A stretch of DNA of 6,073 nt from Schlesneria sp. (GCA_025353525.1 JANXOO010001178.1:1-6073); one strand, 5' to 3'. Counted from the stretch's first letter, positions 1 to 5,928 are shown. Numbers and translations are program-made. Notes: generated by a model from the sequence alone, not told the origin.

Positions 1-123
1 GCATCTAAGCAGCATAATCAATCGTTATTGCATTGTAAAGTAGAATGTCCCCTTTGTTTTTTCCGAAATGGTGGTGCTGGAATTGGTGGATTCGATTAGT
101 CCCGAAACTGTTCGTAAGACGCT

Positions 124-131
124 AAAAAAAA
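124..131 (+). other. A8 run at transposase frame change, possible -1 slippage site
   Basis: Eight consecutive A residues lie exactly where transposase similarity moves from one frame to the -1 frame. In the incoming frame the codons are CTA AAA AAA ACA and reach TGA at 137. Slipping back one base on the A AAA AAA heptamer gives ...TLKK-NNMTKRN..., which keeps the family alignment without gap. Some insertion sequences use such runs for programmed -1 frameshifting or transcriptional slippage. Here it may equally be a one-base indel in a decaying gene. Confidence 0.5.
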
Positions 132-363
132 CAACATGACCAAACGTAACATTGAGTCCTGGGTGATTCCGCCCACCCGGGACGCGGAGTTTGTCGCCAA
201 CATGGAAGAAGTGCTCGAAACGTATGAAACCGCGTATGATCCGCAACAACCTGTGCTCTGTATGGATGAGCAACCGGTACAGCTGTTGTTAGAGACCAGG
301 GTGCCGATTCCTGCGACGAAACAACATGGCAAACGCGTTGATTACGAATACGAACGCAACGGC

Positions 364-373
364 ACGGTACGGC
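364..373 (+). repeat. 5-bp near-tandem duplication disrupting the transposase frame
   Basis: ACGGT (364-368) is followed at once by ACGGC (369-373). Leaving out five bases (for example 367-371) restores the expected reading ...RNGT-ASIFMFAEPLSGF..., so this looks like a small insertion that broke the gene. No slippery heptamer is present here, unlike at the upstream A8 run. Confidence 0.6.
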
Positions 374-876
374 GAGCATCTTTATGTTCGCCGAACCGCT
401 GTCCGGTTTCCGGCAGGCGACAGCCCGAAAGCGCCGCACCAAAGTTGACTGGGCCATTGAAGTCGCCCAACTCCTGGATTCACGATACACCCAATGCCCG
501 AAGGTAACACTGGTCTGCGACAATCTCAACACGCATTCAAAAGGGGCGTTCTATGAGGCATTTCCGCCAGAAGTCGCACGCGCGTATGTGAAACGGATCG
601 ACTTTTGTTACACGCCCAAGCACGGCAGTTGGCAGAACGTTGCAGAATGCGAACTCAGTTGCCTGACCAGTCAATGTTTGAGCGACCGTCGAATCGGCGA
701 ACTGCCCCTCCTGCAAAGCGAAATCGAAATCTGGGCCGACAAAACGAACGCCAAACAACGAGGAGTTGACCGGCAATTCAAGATCGACGATGCCCGAACG
801 AAATTGAAGCGTCTGTACCCCGTGATTAAGAGTGAATGACGCACTACGTGCTTTGCCCTGTCATCTGCCAATAAAA

Positions 877-910
877 AAGCGGCCCCTTCGACGTTTCGAA
901 GGGGTCGCTT
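877..910 (-). terminator. Strong intrinsic terminator of rpsD
   Basis: The arms 877-891 and 896-910 form a stem of about 15 bp with a single G-T wobble (882/905) and a CGTT loop. Read on the minus strand, the hairpin comes about 30 nt after the rpsD stop and is followed by a T run (complement of A at 873-878), as in a classic Rho-independent terminator. The plus-strand side has only TTAAATT after the stem, so termination of transcripts coming from the transposase remnant is possible but weaker. Confidence 0.85.
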
Positions 911-942
911 AAATTGATCGTCAGCAGAATGCACAGGAATGA

Positions 943-1554
943 TTAACGCGACATAAACGCGATGACTCGTCCGATTTCGATTGAGGGAACCGTGGCGTCA
1001 CGGGGTGTTGGCAATGCCTGAACCCGAGCTTCCAGATCCTTTGAGTCGAATGAGACCCAGTCGACCGATTGTCGTGACGAACCGTCAACGATTTCGCGAT
1101 ACAGCTTTTTGACATTGGGCCGGTTACGCAACGTGATGACATCGCCTGGGCCAACGAACATCGAGGGCTTGTTGACGGTCTTGCCATTCAACTGGAAGTG
1201 GCGGTGGACGATCCCCTGCCGAGCTTGCAACCGCGTGACGGTGAACCCTGCTCGACGTACGACGTTATCGAGCCGACGTTCGCACATCACCAGCAGAATA
1301 TCGCCCGTATTTCCCTTTTGAGCCCGTGCCTTGGCAAAATAGCGGCGAAGTTGTGCTTCGCGCATACCATAGTGGTACTTGATCTTCTGCTTGTCAGCGA
1401 GTGCCATTCCGTAAATCGTCAGCTTGCGGCGACGCTCGGCCATACCGGGAGGGCTCGGACGCTTTTCCAACGCGCGGGCGGCTCCCGCGTTTTCAAATAC
1501 CATTGCGCCTAAGCGGCGATTGACTCGTCCCTTGGGACCCGAATACCGACCCAT
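943..1554 (-). CDS. rpsD: 30S ribosomal protein S4
   Basis: Ribosomal protein S4 is a primary 16S rRNA binder that nucleates assembly of the 30S body. The 203-residue product begins MGRYSGPKGRVNRR, the hallmark N-terminus, and has the usual bacterial length. Residues 1-90 form the S4 N-terminal domain with KRPSPPGMAERRRK and the KQKIKYHYGM stretch. Residues about 93-155 are the S4 RNA-binding domain (RRLDNVVRRAGF ... GDVITLR). The N-terminus has no Cys cluster, so this is the zinc-free type. The C-terminus VIAFMSR differs from the common VEFYSR. The start at 1554 is chosen because GGGAG lies 8 nt upstream; an ATG 9 nt further out (1563) would overlap that site. The gene stands alone rather than in the alpha operon with rpsK, rpoA and rplQ. 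It has its own candidate promoter and a strong terminator. Confidence 0.97.
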   Translation of the reverse strand: MGRYSGPKGRVNRRLGAMVFENAGAARALEKRPSPPGMAERRRKLTIYGMALADKQKIKYHYGMREAQLRRYFAKARAQKGNTGDILLVMCERRLDNVVRRAGFTVTRLQARQGIVHRHFQLNGKTVNKPSMFVGPGDVITLRNRPNVKKLYREIVDGSSRQSVDWVSFDSKDLEARVQALPTPRDATVPSIEIGRVIAFMSR

Positions 1555-1562
1555 GCAAATCA

Positions 1563-1567
1563 CTCCC
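1563..1567 (-). promoter_or_regulatory. Shine-Dalgarno site of rpsD
   Basis: The minus strand reads GGGAG here, 8 nt before the ATG at 1554. It decides the start in favour of MGRYSGPKG over the longer MICMGRY form, whose ATG falls inside this motif. Confidence 0.7.
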
Positions 1568-1619
1568 GTGCAGTCGACCAGCGTCTGCCTTCAAACCGTT
1601 AAACAAATCGAAGACGGGA

Positions 1620-1648
1620 ATAATGGCATGTCGCGTCGCGTCCGTCAA
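1620..1648 (-). promoter_or_regulatory. Candidate sigma70-type promoter for rpsD
   Basis: On the minus strand TTGACG (1648-1643, five of six consensus bases) is separated by 17 bp from CATTAT (1625-1620, four of six). Transcription would begin near 1613 and give a leader of about 60 nt before the rpsD ATG. This is recognised by eye only, and promoter consensus in planctomycetes is not well defined. Confidence 0.4.
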
Positions 1649-1863
1649 CTGACTGGAATGATCCGGGCGCAGGTGATTGGCGAGTTGGCGAAAAGCCATC
1701 TGCCACAAAACCGATTATCGTTCTCGCCGTCCTTAAGAATGCTTCGTTTGTGAGTCCATTTCAAGTCTCGAAATCACAGCCGCGTCAACTTCCAGGCTAT
1801 TTCCACGAATTCTCCGGAAAATCCGGTTAATGCCACGGTCAAATAGCGGTTCTTCTGCAGAGT

Positions 1864-1881
1864 GAACGATTTGAACGATTT
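1864..1881. repeat. Perfect 9-bp tandem repeat GAACGATTT x2
   Basis: GAACGATTT occurs twice in direct succession, 55 bp before the fasciclin start. Placement upstream of a secreted-protein gene would suit a regulator binding site, but this is only a guess. Confidence 0.6.
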
Positions 1882-1927
1882 ATGTGAAGTCGCTCATCGG
1901 TCAATGGCAAAGATCATAACACAGTTC

Positions 1928-1931
1928 GGAG
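1928..1931 (+). promoter_or_regulatory. Shine-Dalgarno site of the FAS1 gene
   Basis: GGAG lies 4 nt before ATG 1936 and 7 nt before ATG 1939. The spacing favours the second ATG as the real start, which would shorten the protein by one Met. Confidence 0.55.
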
Positions 1932-1935
1932 ACAG

Positions 1936-2949
1936 ATGATGATTCGAGGATTCATGTTCGGAATGGCGGCCGCGCTCGTAATCGGCCACAACAGCCTGAT
2001 TGCGATTGCCGCTGCGGAGAAAGACATTGTCACAACGGCGGTCGAAGCGGGTTCGTTCAAAACGCTCGCAGCGGCGTTGAATGCTGCCGGTCTGGTAGAA
2101 ACGCTGAAAGGCAATGGACCGTTTACTGTGTTCGCTCCAACGGACGAGGCATTTGCAAAACTTCCTGCGGGAACTGTTGAAACCCTTCTCAAGCCGGAAA
2201 ACAAATCACAGTTAATCGCAGTCCTGACATATCATGTGGTTGCTGGAAAATTAATGGCTGCGGATGTCGCCAAACTGGGTGCGGCGGTGACGGTCAACGG
2301 GCAGCGACTCGATGTCAAAATTGACGGCGATAATGTGCGGGTGGACAAGGCCCTCGTCGTTAAAGCAAACATCGAATGTTCCAACGGTGTGTTACACGTC
2401 ATCGATCAGGTCATTTTGCCAGCGACCGATAATATCCCCGCGACCGCCGCGAAGGCTGGCATCTTCAAAACTTTGCTCGCTGCCGCGAAAGCAGCCGGTT
2501 TAGATGACGCTCTCTCTGGTGATAAGCCATTAACCGTCTTCGCTCCCACTGATGATGCATTTGCGAAACTGCCAGCAGGTACGTTCGAGAACCTTCTTAA
2601 ACCTGAAAATAAGGAAAAACTCGGGACGATCCTCAAATACCATGTGGTTTCAGGACGGGTCTTTTCCACGAATCTGCTTGCGGGAACCGAAGTGAAGACT
2701 CTGCAGGGTGGAATGCTCAAGGCGAAATTGATCGACGGTAAGGCCACTGTGAACGGTGCAGGACTGGTCAGCACCGACATTGATGCATCGAACGGTGTCA
2801 TTCACGTCATCGACACCGTTCTGTTACCTCCAGCCACGCCAGCCAAGGGTGCACAGGTGGTCCCTCAAGCCGCTCATCAAATCGCCGTTAGTTGCCCCTT
2901 GTCCAGTCATGAGATGGTCTACCAGACTCGTCGAATGCATCGACGTTAG
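1936..2949 (+). CDS. Secreted protein with two tandem fasciclin (FAS1) domains
   Basis: FAS1 domains are extracellular adhesion or matrix-interaction modules. The 337-residue product starts with a signal peptide: positive MMIRG, a hydrophobic stretch to about residue 25, and a likely cut after AIAAA (23-27). It should therefore be exported. FAS1 domain 1 spans about 30-163 and domain 2 about 166-298. Both carry the H1 box ([15 protein letters not shown] at 63-77; [15 protein letters not shown] at 199-213), the YHVV motif (99-102; 235-238) and the H2 box ([16 protein letters not shown]). The domains are very alike, including LPAGT and LLKPENK, so they arose by duplication. A 39-residue tail after LLPP (296-299) is basic at the end, with no recognisable motif or sorting signal. 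The gene appears monocistronic, with a hairpin after it. ATG 1939 is an equally good start. The domain call is secure; ligand and role are unknown. Confidence 0.95.
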   Translation: MMIRGFMFGMAAALVIGHNSLIAIAAAEKDIVTTAVEAGSFKTLAAALNAAGLVETLKGNGPFTVFAPTDEAFAKLPAGTVETLLKPENKSQLIAVLTYHVVAGKLMAADVAKLGAAVTVNGQRLDVKIDGDNVRVDKALVVKANIECSNGVLHVIDQVILPATDNIPATAAKAGIFKTLLAAAKAAGLDDALSGDKPLTVFAPTDDAFAKLPAGTFENLLKPENKEKLGTILKYHVVSGRVFSTNLLAGTEVKTLQGGMLKAKLIDGKATVNGAGLVSTDIDASNGVIHVIDTVLLPPATPAKGAQVVPQAAHQIAVSCPLSSHEMVYQTRRMHRR

Positions 2950-3000
2950 AGAACAATCGTTGTTTCGATAAAATCTGCGGTCATCATCCGACTGCTGCAG

Positions 3001-3035
3001 ATGCCAACGCCGGGTCGAGAGCTTGGCGTTGGCAT
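3001..3035 (+). terminator. Hairpin terminator after the FAS1 gene
   Basis: The arms ATGCCAACGCC (3001-3011) and GGCGTTGGCAT (3025-3035) are perfect 11-bp complements with a 13-nt loop, 51 bp after the fasciclin stop. GTTTCATT follows, a modest T-rich tail. It separates the fasciclin gene from the next operon. Confidence 0.7.
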
Positions 3036-3127
3036 GTTTCATTACCCCGTTCTGCCGTCGTTCTGTCGCCGGGAATTCAGGATTACGAGCACTTCGAGTT
3101 GGAATTCTGAATGCGTTCGTACGGGTC

Positions 3128-3134
3128 AGGGAGA
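3128..3134 (+). promoter_or_regulatory. Shine-Dalgarno site deciding the SDR start
   Basis: AGGGAGA ends 6 nt before ATG 3141, where the protein begins MNHIAILGATG. It supports this start over an in-frame ATG at 3111, which has no such motif and would add ten residues before the first beta strand. Confidence 0.75.
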
Positions 3135-3140
3135 ACTACT

Positions 3141-3872
3141 ATGAACCATATCGCGATTCTCGGAGCCACCGGCACAATCGGAGCGGCGCTTGCCCGACGA
3201 CTTGTCCGAAAGGGTCAATCCGTGGTGCTCGTCGGGAGAAATGTGGAGAAACTTTCGCACCTGTCCCACGAATTAGGCCAGCCGTACGTGGAGTTCGACA
3301 TTTCAAATTCTCTGAACCTCGAGCAGGCGTTGCAGAATGCCTGCGAAGCCCACGGCGGGTTTCATGGGCTCGTCAACTGCATCGGCTCCTTTTTGCTGAA
3401 GCCGGCACATTCAACGACGGATGACGAATTTCGTCGTGTGTTCGAGGCAAATCTTTTTACGGCATTTGCAACTGTTCGAGTTGGTGCGAAGCTGCTGCGT
3501 GAACGAGGTGGAACAATCATTCTGTTCGCTTCAGCCGCCGCCGAGATCGGAATTCCAAATCATGAAGCAATCGCTGCTGCGAAGGCCGGGATCATCGGAC
3601 TGGCACGGTCCGCTGCGGCGACCTACGCGAACCATAACATTCGAGTGAACGTTGTCAGCCCAGGCCTGGTTCGCACCGAGATGACACGTCGAATCTGGGA
3701 GAATGCCTCCAGTGCCGCAGCCTCGGCTCAAATGCATGCGATGGGGCGGTTAGGTGAACCCGAGCAACTCGCGTCGTTGGCGGCCTGGTTGCTCGATCCG
3801 GAAAACGATTGGGTCACTGGCCAGGTGATCGGGATCGATGGTGGGTTAGGTCACGTCTTGCCACGCAGGTAA
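3141..3872 (+). CDS. Short-chain dehydrogenase/reductase-like protein lacking the catalytic Tyr
   Basis: The 243-residue product is a classical-size SDR with one Rossmann domain that should bind NAD(P)(H). It shows the dinucleotide loop GATGTIG (8-14), a basic residue after strand 2 (R33), acidic D53 after strand 3, NCIG (79-82) in place of NNAG, N104 of the helix-4 Asn, S131 at the catalytic Ser position, K148, the SPG motif (173-175), and the C-terminal TGQVIGIDGG (226-235). In the usual YxxxK motif the Tyr position is Ile144 (IAAAK, 144-148). Either catalysis differs or the protein only binds its ligand. I recall relatives sharing the NHEAIAAAKAG stretch, so the change may define a subfamily; this comes from memory. 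The gene is first in a two-gene operon with the membrane protein 4 bp downstream. The substrate is unknown. Confidence 0.92.
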   Translation: MNHIAILGATGTIGAALARRLVRKGQSVVLVGRNVEKLSHLSHELGQPYVEFDISNSLNLEQALQNACEAHGGFHGLVNCIGSFLLKPAHSTTDDEFRRVFEANLFTAFATVRVGAKLLRERGGTIILFASAAAEIGIPNHEAIAAAKAGIIGLARSAAATYANHNIRVNVVSPGLVRTEMTRRIWENASSAAASAQMHAMGRLGEPEQLASLAAWLLDPENDWVTGQVIGIDGGLGHVLPRR

Positions 3873-3876
3873 TCTC

Positions 3877-4854
3877 ATGTTTCAGACCGGAAAAAGTTCA
3901 TTCGTTGTGCAGATTCCGGGGTTCAACGGTACTGCATCCCCCAGCACGGAAAGTAAATTTGACACTCAGTTGACCGAGGCATCAACGATCACTCAATGGC
4001 GTCAATTAATTGTCAATCCGGTTCTCCTGTCGGGATCTCTGCTTGTTGCCAGCGGCCTGTTTCATCTGCTGGCGCTGTACTTAACGGGATCAGACTGGAG
4101 TGGCCCTGTTTCATTTCGAAAACCTGGCCTGTTTGGCGTCTCTGCCGGATTGACGATCTGGTCGATCGCCTGGGTTCTTTCTCAATTGAGACCGCACCGG
4201 AATGATCGAACGTTTGCTTGCATCATTGCAGGCAGTCTGTTTCTCGAAGTTGGTTTGATCACAATGCAGTTTTGGCGCGGAGTTCCGTCTCACTTCAATC
4301 GCGCAACGGTTTTCGACGCTATGAACGAGTCGATGATGTTCGGGTTGATCATGATTACGATGGCAGGAATTGCCTGGTTGGTTTGGCGTTCCTCATGGAT
4401 CTTTCCAATGCCCGAATCACGAGCCCTGGCAATTCGCGCCGGACTGTGGCTGCTTTTGATTTCGTGTGGGTTGGGGTTGTTGACGGCGATCGGTGGTGAA
4501 TTGAACATCGCGCGCAACCGGTCGCCCGAGGTATGGGGGATCGCGGGTGTCCTCAAATATCCCCATGGTGCAGCGTTGCACGCCATACAAGTCCTGCCTT
4601 TACTGTCCGGTATTTTGGAACGATTGCGAGTTTCAAATGCTGTGCGGTTGGTCGTGGCTGCCGTCTATGCCCACGGTTTGTTTCTTTTGCACTCCATTTG
4701 GCAATTGGTTCGAGGTCGTTCGAGATTGGACGTCGACATTATTGGTGGAGCGACATTGATGGCGGCGGGAATTTTGTGCCTGCTGCCGATCACTGCCATC
4801 ATCTTTTCCATGCGAGCGAGGTCTGTAAAACGTCTTGAGGCCAAGATTCCATGA
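3877..4854 (+). CDS. Eight-helix integral membrane protein of unknown function
   Basis: The 325-residue product has a polar N-terminus of about 45 residues and then about eight hydrophobic helices, near 48-70, 84-103, 112-131, 149-170, 186-206, 232-248, 255-278 and 287-310. It ends in a basic tail (RARSVKRLEAK) that is probably cytoplasmic. The loop QFWRGVPSHFN (131-141) and the segment KYPHGAALHAIQVLP (227-241) look conserved and carry polar residues and His (139, 230, 234) at helix edges, with further His at 63, 266 and 272. Such residues could bind a metal, haem or quinone, but I cannot assign a family. The gene starts 4 bp after the SDR stop, so the two are probably co-transcribed; AGG just before that stop may act as ribosome site. 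No other start is clearly better, although the N-terminal extension could be shorter. Confidence 0.85.
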   Translation: MFQTGKSSFVVQIPGFNGTASPSTESKFDTQLTEASTITQWRQLIVNPVLLSGSLLVASGLFHLLALYLTGSDWSGPVSFRKPGLFGVSAGLTIWSIAWVLSQLRPHRNDRTFACIIAGSLFLEVGLITMQFWRGVPSHFNRATVFDAMNESMMFGLIMITMAGIAWLVWRSSWIFPMPESRALAIRAGLWLLLISCGLGLLTAIGGELNIARNRSPEVWGIAGVLKYPHGAALHAIQVLPLLSGILERLRVSNAVRLVVAAVYAHGLFLLHSIWQLVRGRSRLDVDIIGGATLMAAGILCLLPITAIIFSMRARSVKRLEAKIP

Positions 4855-5003
4855 CAGCAAAGGATCAGAAACACTGGGCTCTGCTTCGTTCCGAATCAAG
4901 ACGCGGGAAATTTCCAAGGGAACGTAATTCATGGAAACCTTATCCGCAGTTTTTCCGAAAAGATTGAGAAATCCGGTTAATCCAGGCCTCACTGTCCGGA
5001 ACT

Positions 5004-5030
5004 AAAACGTCGGGACGATGCAAACGTTTT
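5004..5030. terminator. Weak bidirectional hairpin after the membrane protein operon
   Basis: AAAACGT (5004-5010) and ACGTTTT (5024-5030) are perfect 7-bp complements around a 13-nt loop, with A on one side and T on the other. The stem is short and partly A/T and lies about 150 bp after the membrane protein stop, so a terminator role is uncertain. Confidence 0.3.
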
Positions 5031-5062
5031 CGCCGTCGTTCTGGTGACGACCTTGATTCTTG

Positions 5063-5086
5063 AAAAGTGAAGAAAAAAGTGAAGAA
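5063..5086. repeat. Perfect 12-bp tandem repeat AAAAGTGAAGAA x2
   Basis: Two identical 12-bp units follow each other without spacer, about 70 bp upstream of the candidate promoter for the small genes. All-purine runs on one strand make this A-rich DNA likely to be intrinsically curved. It could be an activator site or simple slippage. Confidence 0.75.
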
Positions 5087-5156
5087 ACGAGTCACCTGAT
5101 CAAGAAACCGACATTCCCGGAGAATACCAAACATCAATCGCACGCGAACCGTGTTT

Positions 5157-5185
5157 TCGACAAACGATCAGGCAACTAATAAAAT
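5157..5185 (+). promoter_or_regulatory. Candidate sigma70-type promoter for the small membrane gene pair
   Basis: TCGACA (5157-5162, five of six consensus bases) is separated by 17 bp from TAAAAT (5180-5185, five of six). Transcription would start near 5192, leaving a leader of about 97 nt before ATG 5289. This is the best promoter match I see in the window, judged by eye. Confidence 0.5.
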
Positions 5186-5288
5186 CCTTCAAACTCCTGT
5201 TTTACAGTGACGCACGAGTCTCACCGAGGTCAGTCACATTGCCGCCGCATTCATCACAATAAAAACGGAACTTACTTAAGAGATCAAC

Positions 5289-5465
5289 ATGAAAAAGACT
5301 GATATGGCAAAAGCCGGATTTGTAATTGCTGCTGGAGCGTCGTTCCTGTTCTCGGTGTCCCTCTGGTTTTCGGGAAGCAGGCAGGAAGGTGTTTTTGTCG
5401 GTTTGTGGGTCCCTTCGATCCTCAGTTTCGGAACATTGATATTGGGAAGGCGTGCTCATGAGTGA
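5289..5465 (+). CDS. Small two-helix membrane protein, hypothetical
   Basis: The 58-residue product starts MKKTDMAKAG and has two hydrophobic segments, about residues 9-28 (GFVIAAGASFLFSVSLWF) and 36-52 (FVGLWVPSILSFGTLIL). A short polar loop GSRQEG lies between them and a basic end, GRRAHE, follows. It is most likely an inner-membrane hairpin with both ends in the cytoplasm. I recall similar short proteins with an FVGLWVPSIL-like second helix from planctomycetes and other bacteria, without assigned function. The stop overlaps the next gene by 8 bp. Only a weak ribosome site (AAGAGA, 5278-5283) is seen. A candidate promoter lies about 100 bp upstream. It is too short for firm detection by length alone; the support is its hydrophobic pattern and its coupling to the next gene. 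Confidence 0.75.
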   Translation: MKKTDMAKAGFVIAAGASFLFSVSLWFSGSRQEGVFVGLWVPSILSFGTLILGRRAHE

Positions 5466-5568
5466 CATCGTGATTTTCATGATCGGCCTTGGGATCACGG
5501 GAATCGTCCTGGCTTCGTCTTTCTCAGCACTGATCGGCAGTGACCATCCTGATGAACCTCGTGTGTAA
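5458..5568 (+). CDS. 36-residue single-helix membrane protein, hypothetical
   Basis: The 36-residue product has one hydrophobic helix (about residues 4-26: IVIFMIGLGITGIVLASSFS...) and then a short acidic tail, GSDHPDEPRV, probably an N-terminally anchored single-pass peptide. Its ATG lies inside the end of the preceding gene (ATGAGTGA, 8-bp overlap), a classic arrangement for translational coupling, and GGGAAGG lies about 9 nt upstream of the ATG. The two proteins may therefore be made in fixed ratio and act together in the membrane. I know no function. A chance ORF is possible at this length, but the overlap, ribosome site and clean helix argue for a real gene. Confidence 0.6.
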   Translation: MSDIVIFMIGLGITGIVLASSFSALIGSDHPDEPRV

Positions 5569-5594
5569 GAGTTCAAAAGACTGGTGCGTGATAC

Positions 5595-5663
5595 GTTCGA
5601 AATGAGCTCAATTCCTGGATGGTCGAACAATTGATCCTTTGATCACCTGATTCTCAATCAATT
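5595..5663. repeat. Short inverted repeats between the small genes
   Basis: GTTCGA (5595-5600) pairs with TCGAAC (5623-5628). AATTGAT (5629-5635) pairs with ATCAATT (5657-5663), which is followed by TTATAG. A nested TGATC-CTTT-GATCA lies at 5632-5645. These could be a weak terminator for the membrane gene pair or regulator sites before the next gene; they are short and A/T rich. Confidence 0.25.
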
Positions 5664-5718
5664 TTATAGAACCTGAAACCCTTGTGTCGCTATTTATCAA
5701 CTCTATAAGGACCTTGAA

Positions 5719-5928
5719 ATGACTGCTGAACACACAACGAATTGGCCTGATTTGGCAATCGGACTTTATGATCGACTGACCGGACGAAACGCTCATATCG
5801 CATACGAATTTGCTGATATGCACATCAAGATTCCCAGCGGGACCGGCCCAAAGGCTGAACATGCGGAATGGGTGCTCAGTGGGACAGTGACGATTCGAAC
5901 GACGGAAGCGGGGCAAAACCCAAAGTGA
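5719..5928 (+). CDS. Small soluble conserved protein, hypothetical
   Basis: The 69-residue product has no signal peptide and no membrane helix. A helical start (NWPDLAIGLYDRLTGR, 8-23) is followed by a stretch of alternating hydrophobic residues typical of beta strands (AHIAYEFADMHIKIP, then EWVLSGTVTIRTT). I recall planctomycete proteins of similar size with a LYDRLTGR-like helix and an IPSGTGPKAEHAEW-like centre, but no function; this is from memory. AAGGA (5707-5711) lies 7 nt before the ATG, a good ribosome site. Its stop codon overlaps a following gene by GTGA, so the two are probably translated together. No strong promoter is visible in the 150 bp upstream, so it may be read from the promoter at 5157-5185. 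Confidence 0.8.
   Translation: MTAEHTTNWPDLAIGLYDRLTGRNAHIAYEFADMHIKIPSGTGPKAEHAEWVLSGTVTIRTTEAGQNPK

Larger units (their letters stand above)
65..839 (+). pseudogene. IS630-family transposase remnant, N-terminally truncated and split over three frames
   Basis: This is the C-terminal two thirds of an IS630-type DDE transposase, which would move an insertion sequence into TA targets. Piece 1 (65-130) reads ...LVDSISPETVRKTLKK, the linker after the helix-turn-helix region. Piece 2 (130-366, one frame back) continues NNMTKRNIESWVIPP and holds MDEQP, with the first catalytic Asp at 265-267. Piece 3 (372-839, one frame back again) holds CDNLNTH (second Asp, 519-521) and HGSWQNVAECE (catalytic Glu, probably 645-647), and ends KSE-TGA. 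About 256 residues remain, while the family usually has about 340-360, so roughly 90-100 N-terminal residues are missing. An in-frame stop at 41-43 and no recognisable homology in 1-64 suggest that the left side was lost. All three acidic residues survive, so decay is fairly recent. I see no convincing terminal inverted repeat on either side. Family assignment is secure; inactivity is inferred. Confidence 0.88.
1649..1935. other. Non-coding region upstream of the divergent FAS1 gene
   Basis: This is the larger part of the gap between divergent rpsD and the fasciclin gene; I see no convincing gene in it. It contains a short perfect inverted repeat, CCGGA-AAA-TCCGG (1814-1826), and a 9-bp tandem repeat (1864-1881). 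I could not place a convincing promoter for the fasciclin gene. Confidence 0.5.
4855..5288. other. 434-bp non-coding region with repeats and a promoter
   Basis: I find no ORF here with convincing protein character. It holds a weak hairpin (5004-5030), a 12-bp tandem repeat (5063-5086) and a candidate promoter (5157-5185). The 13-bp stretch AAATCCGGTTAAT (4969-4981) also occurs at 1819-1831 in the other long gap. Confidence 0.6.

Noticed and set aside
841..851. GCAC-TAC-GTGC palindrome as the right end of the insertion sequence
   Set aside because: Only four paired bases and no matching left end is visible, so an element boundary cannot be claimed.
1424..1753. Plus-strand open frame of 109 codons
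   Set aside because: Mostly antisense to rpsD, whose identity is certain; the product has no family character.
2406..2801. Minus-strand open frame of 131 codons
   Set aside because: Mirror of the fasciclin coding strand; explained by the codon pattern of the real gene.
3072..3112. Repeated GGAATTC and short ATTCAG/CTGAAT inverted repeat
   Set aside because: Seven-base direct and six-base inverted matches are within chance and do not form a sound hairpin.
3111..3140. Longer start for the SDR
   Set aside because: No ribosome site before ATG 3111, and SDRs begin just before the first beta strand, as with ATG 3141.
4633..4992. Minus-strand open frame of 119 codons
   Set aside because: Lies opposite the end of the membrane protein; polar, low-complexity product without ribosome site.
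5202..5630. Minus-strand open frame of 142 codons
   Set aside because: Opposite the two small membrane genes, which have hydrophobic products, an overlap and ribosome sites; the minus product looks random.
5682..5710. Possible promoter TTGTGT with TATAAG before the 69-residue gene
   Set aside because: Transcription would start at or after the AAGGA ribosome site, leaving no usable leader.
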